Source of the DNA: Chenopodium formosanum | Taxonomy: Eukaryota; Streptophyta; Magnoliopsida; Caryophyllales; Amaranthaceae | Length of the DNA stretch: 64,000 nt | Direction of reading: 5' to 3' | Assembly (NCBI GenBank): GCA_024500155.1 | Contig: CM044867.1 | Coordinates: 23,137,632 to 23,201,631, forward strand | In this document: one piece after another, positions 11,536 to 23,296 of the stretch | How positions within the stretch are numbered: position 1 is the stretch's first letter | Layout: each line of letters opens with the position of its first letter | Notes under the pieces: generated by a model | The model's input: the letters and a program-made list of their open reading frames with translations, nothing else | Told to the model about the DNA's origin: nothing | Databases searched by the model: none | Made by a program: the position numbers and the translations under genes

Positions 11536-14500
11536 CTTTAACATTGTTTTCAACAATATACCGTGCGATTCGCTTCCATTGAACACAATTCTAAGTATTC
11601 CATCTTCTGTTGACCACTTGGAATATGAATTTTGTTTTTTGGGGTATCCCACGAAATGCTCACGAGAATGGTACATATTGCTAAATATAATACATAGTGT
11701 TATACTTAGGGCTACATATAAATTTAAATTGTGCTCTAAATGAAATTTTTTTTTTATTTTTTTAAAATTTTTTTTTTATTTTTTATGGATGGGTTCTCTT
11801 CACCTCTTATTAAGCGTGAACTTAATTGAATTTATTAGACCTTATTGAACTTATAAAACCCTATTGAAATTATTAGGCCTTATTGAACTTATTAGACTTT
11901 ATTGAAATTATTAGAATTTATTGGCTCTTATTGAAACTTATGGACCTTGTTAAACCTTATTATTAGACTTTATTAGAACTTATTGGAACTTATTAGACCT
12001 TATTTAACTTATAGAATCTTATTAGACCTTATTTAGTTTATTGGAACTTATTAATTCTTATTGAATTTGTTTGACCTTATAAAACTTATTAAACCTTATT
12101 GTAACTCATCTTAATACATAACTTATGAAAAACACAATATGAAGAACCACACCAAAATACTAACAAAACCAAACAATTGTTAAACTGTGAAAAGGATTTT
12201 CCATTCATTCAACTAAGGTAGTAACATTACGCATGGACACATAAATTATTTTATTAATTTGGGTCTTAACGCATACATCGCGTTAATGTATAGTTTTCTT
12301 GAGTGGCTAAGGGGGTCAGACTACAAATGAACTCCTTATACCTGGCTAATATCCATGTGGAGCAGTATTAAGCTATGTTATATGGACTTAGGTACTAGTG
12401 TTGGACATGGGTATGTGTGCAAGTGTGCAGCTAAATTGTGAAACTTTTCCATGATTTTTGCCTAAAATTAAGTGTCGAAGTGTCTATAGCCCTGAAGGAG
12501 TCGAGGAAGTGACAAGGGTACATGAGGTAAAATGAAGAGTCTGAGTAACATAGGTGTTAAGTATTTTGACAATGTGACCAATATAGGGACAACCTATGTT
12601 ACTTGGACTCGGGTACCCATGTCCGACACGGGTATGTGTCTAAGCGTCCGACTCGGCTTTTTTGTGAAAAATTTCCATGATTTTGAACTAAAAGTGAAGT
12701 GTCCGGTGTCATACCCATGTCCGAGTGTCGAGGGTCCGACACGGGTACGTGAGGTGAAATGAAGAGTCCGAGTAACATAGGGGACAACCACATTCTATGT
12801 CCCTTGCAATAAACATCTGGGGATGATCTTTAGTGATCTAGTAGCACTTTGACAAGGACACAAAACCTCTTTAACTGTATAAAATGTATCAATGAGAAGT
12901 TTATATGGCTTCTTTATGTATAGAGAAGTTTCCATTGTTGATTATTGACTCCCTACCTTTGTTTTGATTACCATCCTCTTATGGACCATAACTTCTTAAA
13001 AATCCATGTCATAGAAGGAACAAAGAAGGTTAACAAGTCATAATTCTAATCTAGGAAGCGATGACCCATTATTTATATTTCTTTGCACTTTGGCCATTGA
13101 AGAGCATACAAACTTCATAATTAGGTGTAAATTCAAATTCTCAAAGTTCCTGCCAATTGAGCATTTAGGTTGACATATAGTGCTCCAAGTGACTAGTTTT
13201 TCCTTTATAGCCTTCTTGGTTGTTTGATTGTCCAACACTTAGCCCTAATTACTTACTCTTCAAGTCTCAGTCAATAGCCTGCATTGAGCGAAAGAAAGCG
13301 GTTTTTTTTATTGATTATTTATTTTAATTTATAAAAGGAAGTTGTAGGGTAATTTTACCTTCAAAACTATACCATAAGCCTAAGAAAACTTTTGAAAAGC
13401 TTTGAAGAGCAATTAATGAAACATTGTAACATTTCCCAACCAAAACCTTCATCATTATATCTAATCTTGTAGTAGAATTCCAATTTGATGATAAGTTATG
13501 TGATGGTACCACAAGAGACGTTTGTGAGCACCTCAGAGTAAACCTAATGATGTGATATTTTAGTCTATCATCACTCTGTAAGTGATACCTCTTAAATGGC
13601 TGTATGTTCATTTATACCTATGGTTAATGGCATTCTTGAAATGTTTTGTTTGATATTACTTGGTATTCTTGGCCTTATAGTAATGGACTCATATCAAGCT
13701 TAAATTACCAACGAAAAAGTGTGGTTTTGGAAAATTGCTACTTGAGAGTAAAGACTTATAAATTTAAGGCAGAACAATTGCCTGTGAACAGTTCAAATAT
13801 AGAGTAGAAAGTATATGATATATTTATTCAATTAACGATAGGACATACGAACAAAGTGTTGACTCACTAGGTAAGAGACTTACCTTAGATCATAGAAGTC
13901 TAAGGTTCGAATCTTACCAAGTGGGGGTACTTGGCGGCATGGCTTCCCTTACCTTAAACAGGGTTGGGTCCTCCTTACCTAAAAAAATAAATAAATGACG
14001 ATAGGACATTAACATCAATGTCAAAATCTTATGCCTTTAAAGGTGGTCTTGCTTTGAGGTAATGGAGGCTAATGCACATAGCTTGATTATGCGATAATAA
14101 AGAGTCTGTTACTATTGACCATTTGGACACACAAAGACCACTATCCCTCCATCTATCCCAATTTAGTTTGCCTTTTTTATAATTGTTAAGGACCCACTAT
14201 TGTTAAGTACTTCATTGTCTTATGTTTAGCTTATCGCCTTAAATGATTTGTAAATATGATGTGATGGTCTTTGATCCTTTGAATGAGCTAATCTTTACAC
14301 ATTCTATTATATTGTGTCAACACCTAAGGATTTTATTTTATAATTTTGTTAGCCAATGGATTAAGGCTTTGATTGATTGATTGATTGTTAGCCAGTGGAA
14401 ATGGACATATATTCTTATGCTGATGATTGATTGTTATCCATACAATCATACTATATGTGGACAATATTTCATGCAATAGTATTCTGGTATGTTGTTGCAG

Positions 14501-15298
14501 GCTAGCAGGAGCAGTGTTGTTAACTCCAGTTGTGAACTACTGGTGGAGTGGCTTCCCTGAGAGCTTATCTAATGAAGCCTTTCGACAACAACCGGTAGAG
14601 GATCAATGGGCACAAAGGGTTGTTCACTACGTTCCCTGGCTTACTTACTGGTGGAACACTCAAAAACTTTTTCCTGGTTCTAGTGTTGCTGCTGGAAAAG
14701 CTGTATTAAGTCAACAGGATATTGAAATTAAACGCAAGAAGATTAAACTTAGATCCAATCACATGGTAAAGCTAGCTTCTCTCTATGCTTTAGATTAACT
14801 ATGTACAAGGTATAAGTTTGGTTAAATTGATTTGGGTTTGGATTTGCATAATGATTTATATCTATCTATAATGTCAAAATTAGATACATTGGATATTATA
14901 GCGTCAAGACTCAAGATTAGTAGTTATTTCTAGTGCCTGTTAAACACTATGGACTCACTAGGATAATATAACTAAGGTGATCAAGAAGTTTTTTTTAACA
15001 GGAGCAGGTGAAGCAACAAGGAGAATATGAGTCACTCCATCGTGACATGATGATTAGATTTGGGAGTTGGGAATTTAGTCCGATGAACCTAACAAATCCC
15101 TTTGAACAAAAACAAGGATCGGTACATTTATGGCAGGGTGATGAGGATTTCCTTGTACCTGTCACGTTGCAAAGATACATTGCCCAAAAACTTCCATGGA
15201 TTCAATACCATGAATTAGCAGGGGCAGGACATTTGTTTCCGTATGCAGAAGGTATGGCTGAAGCTATTCTCAGATCAATGCTACTTGGTGAAAAGTAG
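8261..15298 (+). CDS. alpha/beta-hydrolase, tandem copy 1 (345 aa, 4 exons)
   Basis: Coding exons are 8261-8524, 9153-9364, 14501-14765 and 15002-15298 (stop TAG), all with GT-AG borders and continuous frame. The product belongs to the plant alpha/beta-hydrolase superfamily. It has an N-terminal hydrophobic anchor (residues ~5-22), then the family block PRICG.GPP.TAPRVKLRDGR. HGFG at ~71 forms the oxyanion side, GYSMGG has nucleophile Ser143, and GDEDFLVP has acid Asp296. GAGHLFP supplies His324. The triad is complete, so an active serine hydrolase is likely; the substrate is unknown. The start is the first ATG after a conserved splice acceptor and is shared by all three copies. Intron 2 is 5,136 bp, against 124 bp in copy 2, because MITEs, a SINE and simple repeats fill it. 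Residues before the exon 3/4 junction (KRKKIKLRSN) differ from both paralogues. Confidence 0.88.
11491..11535. repeat. poly(T) run, 45 bases
   Basis: An uninterrupted run of 45 T inside intron 2 of hydrolase copy 1. On the minus strand it would be a poly(A) tail, possibly of a retroposed sequence, but no recognisable source was found next to it. Confidence 0.85.
11815..12110. repeat. degenerate short tandem repeat (CTTATTGAACTTATTAGAC type)
   Basis: About fifteen imperfect units mixing TTATTGAACTTATTAGAC and TTATTGGAACTTATTAGAC, each about 18-21 bp. It lies in intron 2 of hydrolase copy 1 and has no coding potential. Confidence 0.7.
12373..12553. mobile_element. 181-bp MITE, CTATGTTA ends, first copy
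   Basis: The left end is CTATGTTATATGGACTTAG and the right end is CTGAGTAACATAG, its inverted partner. The flanking 8-mers are GTATTAAG (12365-12372) and GTGTTAAG (12554-12561), a target duplication with one mismatch. It is the same family as the element 40 bp downstream but more diverged. An 8-bp TSD suggests a hAT-type transposase. Confidence 0.7.
12594..12780. mobile_element. 187-bp MITE, CTATGTTACTYGGACTC ends, second copy
   Basis: The ends are CTATGTTACTTGGACTC and, inverted, CTATGTTACTCGGACTC (16 of 17 match). An exact 8-bp TSD, GGGACAAC, lies at 12586-12593 and 12781-12788. The interior repeats GTCCGACACGGGTA-like motifs in both orientations. It is non-autonomous and non-coding; the 8-bp TSD points to a hAT-type source. 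Confidence 0.8.
13847..13997 (+). mobile_element. tRNA-derived SINE, 151 bp
   Basis: An A-box-like stretch (GACTCACTAGGTAAGAG) is followed by a clear B box (AGGTTCGAATCTT, about 13912-13924), a tRNA-unrelated body, and an A-rich tail (AAAAAAATAAATAAA). An exact 12-bp TSD, ACGATAGGACAT, flanks it at 13835-13846 and 13998-14009. It sits in sense orientation in intron 2 of hydrolase copy 1, about 500 bp before exon 3. Confidence 0.85.
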
Positions 15299-16094
15299 AA
15301 ATTTCAGTGACCATGATTGGATTTGTGCATTTTGGAAAATAACTATACTAATAGTTGCTTCTTTCATTGAATACATGGCTATGTTGTTTATATTAGGTTA
15401 TCAATAGTTTTTTGAAATTTAATACCATATAAGTTGTAAGATTTCAATGATAGCAATATCTATTGCTACTTATACACTAAACCCAAAAAGGGAGAGCAAT
15501 GTGACCTAAAAAGCTAACTGACAAGGCATCTAATATTACACCAATAAAGCATGTATGTTTGTCTAATCTATGCTAATATTTAAAAGCAGAAAAATTTGCC
15601 AAGTCATACAAGTTGCTACATGTCACCATATAAATAATGCTCACTCTAATTTGCCATCAAACGTCACGCCCAACAATAATCTAGCTAGTTTAATTACTCT
15701 TTAAATGTAATCGTGCACTATTACACATACAAAGATTAAACCTTAAATGTAAACAAACGATCATATGAATTGAATAAATACCAAACTCAATACTAAAATA
15801 CTAACAAACTCCGCATTCAATAGTGAGACCAAAATCATGAAAAATCAAAGACAAAATTACATCCAATTAACAAGTATAATAGATTAAGTTTAATCTAACA
15901 CACTAGGTAAGTAAGAATTAAAGTAGGTTATGAATTAGGAGTATATGACAGAATAAAGTAGATAGGGACTTAGGGTCGAATCCACAGGGAAACAAGTCTT
16001 TCTATTCCTAATTAATTAATTTAATCTAAACTAACAAGTAACCAATTCATTATTATGTGAAAGTTAAACTAAAAGTAACACAATTAAACTAAGC
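15299..16094. other. 3' flank of hydrolase copy 1, no gene seen
   Basis: AT-rich non-coding sequence. At about 15968-15985 is GGGTCGAATCCACAGGGA, a motif I associate with dispersed plant retroelement repeats. No borders could be set for it. Confidence 0.4.
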
Positions 16095-19000
16095 TGTAAC
16101 ACCCCAATAATTCTCTCTTTAAACTTGTGAGTACCCTGAACAATATCCAAAAGAGTTACTGGCGTGCTACCGCCACGTGTTCAAACGTTAAGACTATATC
16201 AGAAATTAGCAGCGGAAAAACTAAATTAGTGATAAATAAGTTTCAAAACCAACAAACAAACCAGATTAAGTCTTACAACTTGGAACCATTAAGGCCCTTA
16301 TTCAAAATCTAAACTAGAAAAAGTATTATAAAATAAAATCAAGTTTAAAATAAATTCAAAAGTAGCAAAACAAGTAGTGGAAAGTAACCAACACTCCACT
16401 CAAAATCCCACCACCTTGATGTGAATGCTGAATATGTAAGAACATGTGGTTAATCTGCTCCCCAATATTACAAGTGTACAAATTGGAGCGTCACAGGGTC
16501 ATTGAAAGGCGAAGGCCATGACCAAAGAAAGACACACATAAGCACGCAATCAGCAACGCTGAGTACATACAAGCTACGAAATACATAAGAAATCCCTAGC
16601 ATACTAATAATCAATCATCATACACAATTAAATTATAGACTCAACACATGGCTCAACTGTCAGTTTTACCAAGACTTCACTAGTTAATAATAGTTAAATC
16701 ATTTCATTTTATTCATCGAATTAAGTAATAGACAAGATTGTCCATGCCATGCTCCATTTGGAACATCAATAAAAGAAAAATCTCATGCCTCCTTTTAGAA
16801 ACATCAATAAACATCCAAGGACCATGGGCGCGACTCTGTGACCATAGCTAGTATGAGATCTCATTTAATTCATAATTTTTGAAAAGTATTTGAAACACGA
16901 GACTCGTAGATCAGACGACCTCTAGAAAAGTGCACGGCTAATACCCCGTGTACCCCAACCCCTGATTGTCATACTCTAGATGTGCACCAATCTACAGTTT
17001 TATTGTTCACCCATCTTGCTCTTTACGTGATTTACATGTTTAGACATGGTGATGACTCGTATGCAAACAATACAATGAATCCAATATTAATTCAATCAAG
17101 TAAATTAAACCAAGTTTCCAATTCAATTCAAAATTTATTAGTTAAAAGAAAGAATTGTTATTGATTCCTTTATCTACCTCGGTGTATAAACACCTTGTGT
17201 GCATAAATTAAAGCACCCCAAAACCTTAATCTTGTCTTATAAGACTTAAATCCTTCCTTTACTCATTCTATTTCAATAATCATGAACGAGTAATAAATAT
17301 ATCATTCCACCAAATTACATACCTTTGTCTCTAAGCGCATCTTGCAAAATTAATGCATAAATAATACTTGCAAAGTAAAATAGTACACAACATACGGAAA
17401 TCACAATGTATAACCATACAATTAAGCCCAGTCTTCTCTATACATGATACTAAGTTCTTGATACATCCCTATACATGCTTCTAAAGGCAAGGTTTCATAA
17501 GTCATACGTACCTTGAGTAAACGAATTGGAATTGGTTGCCACTTAACCAACTAGAAATCACCTTCTATAAAGTCCTCTCCTAAACCAAACAACAAGAACT
17601 AAATCAATACCTAAGAAAATAAATTTACAGCAATACCAAAGTACTTTAAAAACCTCTTAAACCATCAAAATAAAGCCTTTAAATTGTTCCCGTTAGTCAA
17701 AGTTAATAATATAATACTCCAGCTATAAGTTTATATGCTAAAATCATAAACATATAGCGTATAATACAAAATTACAGCAAGTTTAACTTACTAACATATG
17801 CTGAAAAATTGTTTATTAATAGTTTTTGCAATTCAAATAATCTATACTTATCATATTGCAATTATAGTTGTTTAAAACATATACAAGCGTTATAAACCTT
17901 TATTTTTGACTCAAAACTAATAAAAATCAGATTATATAAAATCTGAAAAATAAATGAAATTATAAATTTCAAATTTTAAAGATCTACATTCATAATTCAA
18001 TAGTTAGAATAGTATATTTCACATTAAAACCTTAAATTCCTTCAAATAAACAACAAAAAACTCTAATTTCACAAGATACATAATCTGGAAATTAATTTTA
18101 GATATAAAATTGTGGGTTTTGACATTATGAAATTGTAGTATTGATAATTACCTTGCTTAACACGTTTACAAGCCCTAAAACATGAAAAATCAATATTTAA
18201 ACCTAAAGATGGGCAACGGGCTGTGCCTGGCCGTGCCGCGGTGGTGGGCGTGTCGTGTCGTCCATGCCTAAATTTGGCACACCCCAGCCCACAGCACGGC
18301 CCACGTGTCTGGCGGGCCGTGGGCCATACCGTGCCACTTTTTTTTATTATTATTTTTTAAAAGAAAAATGAACGTAAATAAAAAACGATATATAAATATT
18401 TTTTAGTACAACTTAATTTTATATAAATAATGTTATTAATTTATGTTTATGTTAATGTTAATATATTTTGTTTTGAACAACTTTATTTTAATTTAGGTTT
18501 TATAAATTATTTATCCAATTATGTTTAAATTTATATAAATAATTTTATTAATTTAGCAAAAAACAACAATACATATAATAAAATTAAATTCCTAGTGCCG
18601 TGCCAAGCCGTGCCACGTGTCGTGCCGGCGTGCCGACCCACGGGCCGGCCACCGTGCCTCGTGTCGTGCTCGTGCCGATTCCTAGATTTTTGTTCACGGC
18701 ACGGCCCACAAGTGGGCCGCCGTGCCGTGCCGGCGACCGTGTCATGCCGGGCCGTGCCGGAATCGTGCCGGGCCCGTGCCGCCCGCGTGCCGGCACGGCC
18801 CATGCCCATCCTTATTTTAACCCTTAGATATACATAATATAAAATCTGAAATTTTGTATTATAAATTAAACATGTCAAAACTCATAAATTCATAATCTTT
18901 TATAACTTATGTATATAATCAAACCATTATAATAATAGTTTAGAACAAAATTTGAACAAAGATTGGAACTTTAAATCAATTTAATGAAACAAAGAGAAGT

Positions 19001-19250
19001 AAAGAAAAGGGAGGAAGAAGGGGGCGAACTGTAGGGTGGCTGGTTTGGTGGCGTGCGGTTGTTGACAGGCGGCAAGAGGTGGCCGGAGAGGTGGGCGTCG
19101 ATTGGCAGCAAGGTGCAATGAGGAGTTTCGAATCTTTTTTTTTTCCTTATTACTTGTGAATGTCGTGAAAGAGTGAGGAGGAACAATAGTGAGGGAAAGT
19201 AAGGGTTTTTGGGGTTTTATGTTTTTGTAAGGGCATGGGCTTAACTTTCC
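16095..19250 (-). mobile_element. probable Ty3/gypsy LTR (minus), interrupted by a hAT element
   Basis: On the plus strand it opens TGTAACACCCCAATAATTC, so on the minus strand it ends GGGGTGTTACA, a common terminus of plant gypsy LTRs. About 450 bases inside, the minus strand has GTACTCAGCGTTGCTGATTG, another feature often seen in LTRs of this kind. No primer-binding site adjoins the end at 16095, so this is a 3' or solo LTR. The far border (near 19250) is a guess; no matching TSD was found. There is a hAT insertion at 18204-18814. The class assignment is from memory of LTR ends, not from a search. Confidence 0.45.
18204..18814. mobile_element. Ac-like non-autonomous hAT element, 611 bp
   Basis: The ends are TAAAGATGGGCA and, inverted, TAAGGATGGGCA (11 of 12). 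The flanking 8-mers are TTTAAACC (18196-18203) and TTTTAACC (18815-18822), one mismatch. Both subterminal zones are packed with CGTGCC / GGCACGGC motifs in opposite orientation around an AT-rich centre (18340-18590). These motifs create long spurious open frames on both strands. It is non-coding. Confidence 0.75.
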
Positions 19251-20040
19251 TAATCCAAGTAGGAGTAGGATTGGTTTGAGCTTGAGTAAGATTTCATTAT
19301 TGGGCGATTAAACTTAACACAAAAGTTTAAAAAAAACCGGTTTACAATAAGTTATTGAATGGCCAATGGTTGTGGCCCAATATACACCTTTTCCTCTCTT
19401 ATTTTTTTTTCTCTCCCCTCCTGCTTTTTCCTCCTTCAAATCAATACCCTTAGTTTCGTTGTGATGATATGATGCAGTAGGAAATTTGTTACCTTCTTAC
19501 CTCCCTTTATTTTCTTTTAATTTTGTTTTTTCTCTCTCCTCTTGCTCTTCATTATCCCTCTTTCTATCTCCTTTGTTCTTCAATTTCACTCTCGATGTTT
19601 TTCCTCTTTATTTCTCAGTTCTCACCCAACTTTCTCTCTCTTCTGCTCTCAATTACTCTCTTTTGCTCCCAATTTCTCTTGTTTTGGGCTCATTTTTTCA
19701 CATTACAAATTCGATTTCTCAATTTTCTAGGCTTTACTCTACTTTTCGATTCCTAGTTTTAATTTTTTCTGCATTTTTCTTTTGATTATGAAGTTCCAAA
19801 CGTATCAATGAAGAAGATTAGTACAAATCCACCACATGCAATATGTTTTTTGAATTGTTTTACGGTATATCAATATAATTTATGTGATTTTGCTATTGTT
19901 AAACTTTAATTTCAATTTTTAATTGTGTTTCTTTCGTCGTTTTTTAGTACATTTTTACTTGTAAATTGTGGAATGAAGAAGACTAGTAATATAGCTTCAA
20001 ATAACTGATGGAGATCTATCGTGTATAAAGTTTTTGTGAA
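19251..20040. other. pyrimidine-rich non-coding stretch
   Basis: From about 19385 to 19760 the plus strand is strongly T/C-rich (CTCTC, TTTCTC runs), which gives open frames of Leu, Ser and Phe in three phases. That pattern is composition, not coding. It may be a retroelement leader or 5' UTR. No gene was recognised. Confidence 0.4.
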
Positions 20041-20206
20041 AATAAAAAGGGTTACTTTTGTGAAAAAAAAGGGGTCACTTTTGTAAAAAAAAAAAAAAAA
20101 AGGTTACTTTTGTGAAAATATGAGTCACTTTTATTAAAAAAGGGTCATTTTTGTGAAAATATGGGTCACTTTTGTGAAAAAAAGGGTCACTTTTGTAAAA
20201 ATATTA
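20041..20206. repeat. minisatellite, GGGTCACTTTTGTGAAAA unit
   Basis: About seven imperfect copies of an ~20-25 bp unit (GGGTCACTTTTGTGAAAA with A-run length changes). One A run reaches about 18. Just to the right, CAATAAAGTTATTGTAAAC (20236-20256) partly inverts ACAATAAGTTATTG at 19344-19360, so both may belong to one unidentified element. Confidence 0.7.
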
Positions 20207-20648
20207 CTGTTCACACGCGTAAAATGTTCGATGTACAATAAAGTTATTGTAAACCCGAGGCATGCAAAAGTTTTTGTAAACTTAAAAGGGGTTATGGTTT
20301 AAATCAAACACTTTATAGTTTTAGCTTAAAAATCTTATTGTTTTTACATCAAAATAATTCATATTATAAAATTTAAATAAAAATATTTATATCAATAAGA
20401 AATAAATATACTTTAATTAGGTTGAAAATATGGGGGATTGCAAGGGAGAGATCAATAAAATAAACCCTAGGGTATAGGTTCACCAATAAATAATATTCTA
20501 GGGTAAAAAAAGACTATCAATTATCAAATGCATCAATCAATTAGATCATAAATGACTTTCGCTACGTATTACAATCAGATAATTAATCTACCGGTAATAA
20601 ATTGCACCTTTTGAATCTTGACATAACCATTTATAAATTAACCTACTT

Positions 20649-23296
20649 TAGACATCCAATTGTGTCTCCCCAAAACCAAACCCAGTGATGAATACCTTTC
20701 ACGTCGTATGATAATCGAATGAAGTGAAAGTGTGAAAAGTCTAGTGTTGCGGTTGTTTTTATTTAAAAATCCTTCTTTCTATTTTCGAAAACCTGCTCGA
20801 TTTATGAAAACGTCCAATCCAGTCTAATTTGGTCATGATAAGGGTCCAATAATAGTGTAGTTGGATGGGGCTCAAAAAGATCTTTCCAACGATATATTAT
20901 AAGCCCAATTCCGATAAATAATGAGGAAGTAATGGCCAAAATACTAAACTGGGCCCAAATTGGATTTTACCTACGACCCAATGATCATGTGGAGGGTCCA
21001 AATGCTAATCCCATTCCTAAACTAATTAGAATTATTTGGAAGCTTCCTTAAGTTTCTAAAAGATCTTAATTATCCTTTTTGAAAAGATAAGATCATAGAA
21101 TTTGATTGAATAAAAAACTTTCCTTTTTTAAAACTTTCCTTTTTTAAGTCCTAATTCTATTCGAATTTAAAGATGTTAAAAGACAGTCAGATATTATTTT
21201 CGTGCCTCATAATCTTTATCAAAAATTTGTATGGTTTGATAGATCTTGAAATTATCTTTCCAATGATATATTATAATATTAATTCCAAGCTATAACGAAA
21301 AAGATATGAAAGAAATACAAAACTCTATCCAAAACTAATATCGTCTCACTATTTCGGCCATATCTTTTTATCTACAAAAGATTTTAATCTGATTCTAATT
21401 GGTTTGGAAAGTAGACTTCAAGAACTTTCCAATAACATATTATATGTCTTATTTGGACTTCTGAATCAAAAGATATGATAAAAACAAAATCTGCAAAAAA
21501 CTATTTCAACGCCAAACGACAGACATTGTCGCCAGGCGACAGGCTCTGTCGCGCGCGACAGCTTTTCGACATAACCATTTTTATTCCGATTTGAACTCGA
21601 TCTCTCTTTTATCGGTTTCCGGACTATTTTCTTATAAATAGGGTCCTTGGACCTCCGTTTTCAATCAACAAGCTTGACAAGAACCATCATAATTCTCTCT
21701 CTTTAAGCAATAACTTATTCTTTCTCCCTCTAGCTTTCTAAACTAGATTTTTCACAAACACCATACCACATTCATTAGTTCTAGACACACCTAGCCAAGT
21801 TCGAAGTGGCTTTCTCCCTAGATGTGAAAGGTTGATAATTTCTGAGGGTTTGGTCCCCAAATTCAGTTCTAAACTTTTTACTCTTTATTTCAATTCTTTA
21901 ATTATTTAATTCTTTGATTTATTATTTTCATTAAAGTTTACTAACGCGTGTATTTTGTTATTAGAAAGAGGCACGAGGCATCAAAGTATGTAGTCTTATT
22001 TAGGGATGTCAGTGGGGCGGGTCAAGTAGGAGACCCGCCCCATCCCCGCCCCAGTGGGGCGGGGATGGGTCTTGGTTTGGCGGGTGGTGGGGCGGGGATG
22101 GGGATAAAAACCATACCCGCCATGGGTGATGGGGCGGGGTGGATTTTAAGTTGTACCCGCCCCATCCCCGCCCCGCCCCACCCACCCCACTTCATACCCG
22201 CCCCATCCCCACCTCATACCCACATCTATATATCTTTTAAAGCAAAATTACATACTTTTATACTATTTATAAAATAATTACATGAAATACAATATTAATT
22301 ATAATACTTTGTATGACACTTATATTATAACACAAAAATGTGTGTAGAATGTTTTATTTTATAATTCGTATTAATTATGTAAGATTGGTTATTTGAGATA
22401 CGGAGATTAGGTGGATCTTGGGTGGGGATTAGGCGGGTCTTTGGTGGGGATAAGGTGGGGATGGATATCCAAGTGGGGGGTGGGGCGGGGATGGTTTTGG
22501 AGTTGTACCCGGTGGGGCGGGGATGGGGATGAAAATTGGACCCGCCGCGGGGATGGGGATAAAAATAGTAGGTGGGGATGGGGATGGGAAGGCCAACATC
22601 CGTCCCGCCCCGCCCCATTGACATCCCTAGTCTTATTACTCTATTCTTGTAGAAAGCGTGTTTATTATTTATTAATTCCTAGTATCATGTTAGGATATTA
22701 TTATTGCTTTCTAGTATCATGTTTAGGATGCTTCATATGCTTTCGAATATCATATTAGTATCATTCCTAGGATCTTGCTATAAATATAATGCTCTATTGA
22801 TATTATGATTATTATGATGGTGATTGTTATGATTATTATCATGTTGCTTGATATATATTATTGTTATTGCTTGATCACGCCTTTTCTGCAGGTTTAAAGG
22901 GAATTTGTACTTGAAATCATGCCTAATAAGATAACTAATAATTTTGTTTAGGCCAATATGATTTTAATTCAAGTGATCGCCAATAATAGTTTTATTTGTG
23001 CATTAAAATTCAACCAACATAGAGTAAACAGGTTTAGGGTTAACCTAATGATTGCATGTTAGTCAGAAAGCGCACATGAATACGAGTAGAGGCCTATTTT
23101 ATAAGGAGGGTTCATTCTCTTTTAGATTGGATTCGTACCCTCATCTCCGAACACCAGTCATGGTTCCAGACCTATTAGAGTTGACGATCTCATAAATCGT
23201 TAAGGGGTGTAACCTTCACCTTGTGAACGGTTTACAAGTTCCTAAAACTTGTTGTTGACTCTTTTTCTCTCGTTTCCATCCCTTTGGACGCCACCG
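20649..23296 (+). mobile_element. solo-type LTR, copy 1 of a three-copy family, with hAT insertion
   Basis: This copy starts TAGACATCCAATTGTGTCTCC, related to TGTAGACACC starts of the copies at 26090 and 27207. Shared blocks include AACCAAACCCAGTGATGAA, CCAACGATATATTATAAGCCC and the TATA box (CTTATAAATAGGGTCC, ~21634). At ~23215 GTGAACGGTTTACAAGTTCC matches the third copy at ~28875. No primer-binding site or internal region follows it, and TACTT lies on both sides (20644-20648, 23297-23301). That supports a solo LTR, although its terminal TG is degraded. A hAT element splits it at 22001-22629. Confidence 0.55.
22001..22629. mobile_element. Ac-like non-autonomous hAT element, 629 bp
   Basis: The left end is TAGGGATGTCAGTGGGGCGG and the right end, inverted, is TAGGGATGTCAATGGGGCGG. 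An exact 8-bp TSD, GTCTTATT, lies at 21993-22000 and 22630-22637. TAGGGATG is the terminus type of Ac/Ds elements. Both subterminal regions hold many GGGGCGGGGATGGG motifs, mirrored across an AT-rich centre (~22220-22400); such arrays usually serve as transposase-binding sites. Open frames inside it are repeat artefacts. Confidence 0.88.

Larger units (their letters stand above)
9365..14500. other. enlarged intron 2 of hydrolase copy 1
   Basis: This 5.1-kb intron holds an AC tract (about 10033-10045), a 45-base T run (11491-11535), a TTATTGAA-type repeat (11815-12110), two related MITEs and one SINE, listed separately. Outside these it is AT-rich and shows no coding signal. The reading frame of copy 1 is intact if the whole intron is removed. 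Confidence 0.75.

Noticed and set aside
13900..13930. tRNA gene suggested by a good B box
   Set aside because: There is no cloverleaf; flanking TSD and A tail show it is a SINE.
18531..18878. Overlapping GC-rich open frames on both strands, rich in Arg, Ala, Gly and Pro
   Set aside because: They are products of the CGTGCC repeat arrays of the hAT element at 18204-18814, open in several frames at once.
19486..19785. Open frames rich in Leu, Ser and Phe in three phases
   Set aside because: Caused by a pyrimidine-rich tract. No stable frame, no domain.
20041..20206. Regular direct repeats that could suggest a CRISPR array
   Set aside because: Units are contiguous and degenerate with no unique spacers, and the DNA is plant nuclear.
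22411..22758. 115-residue Gly/Trp-rich open frame
   Set aside because: Lies in the GGGGCGGGGATGG array of the hAT element at 22001-22629.
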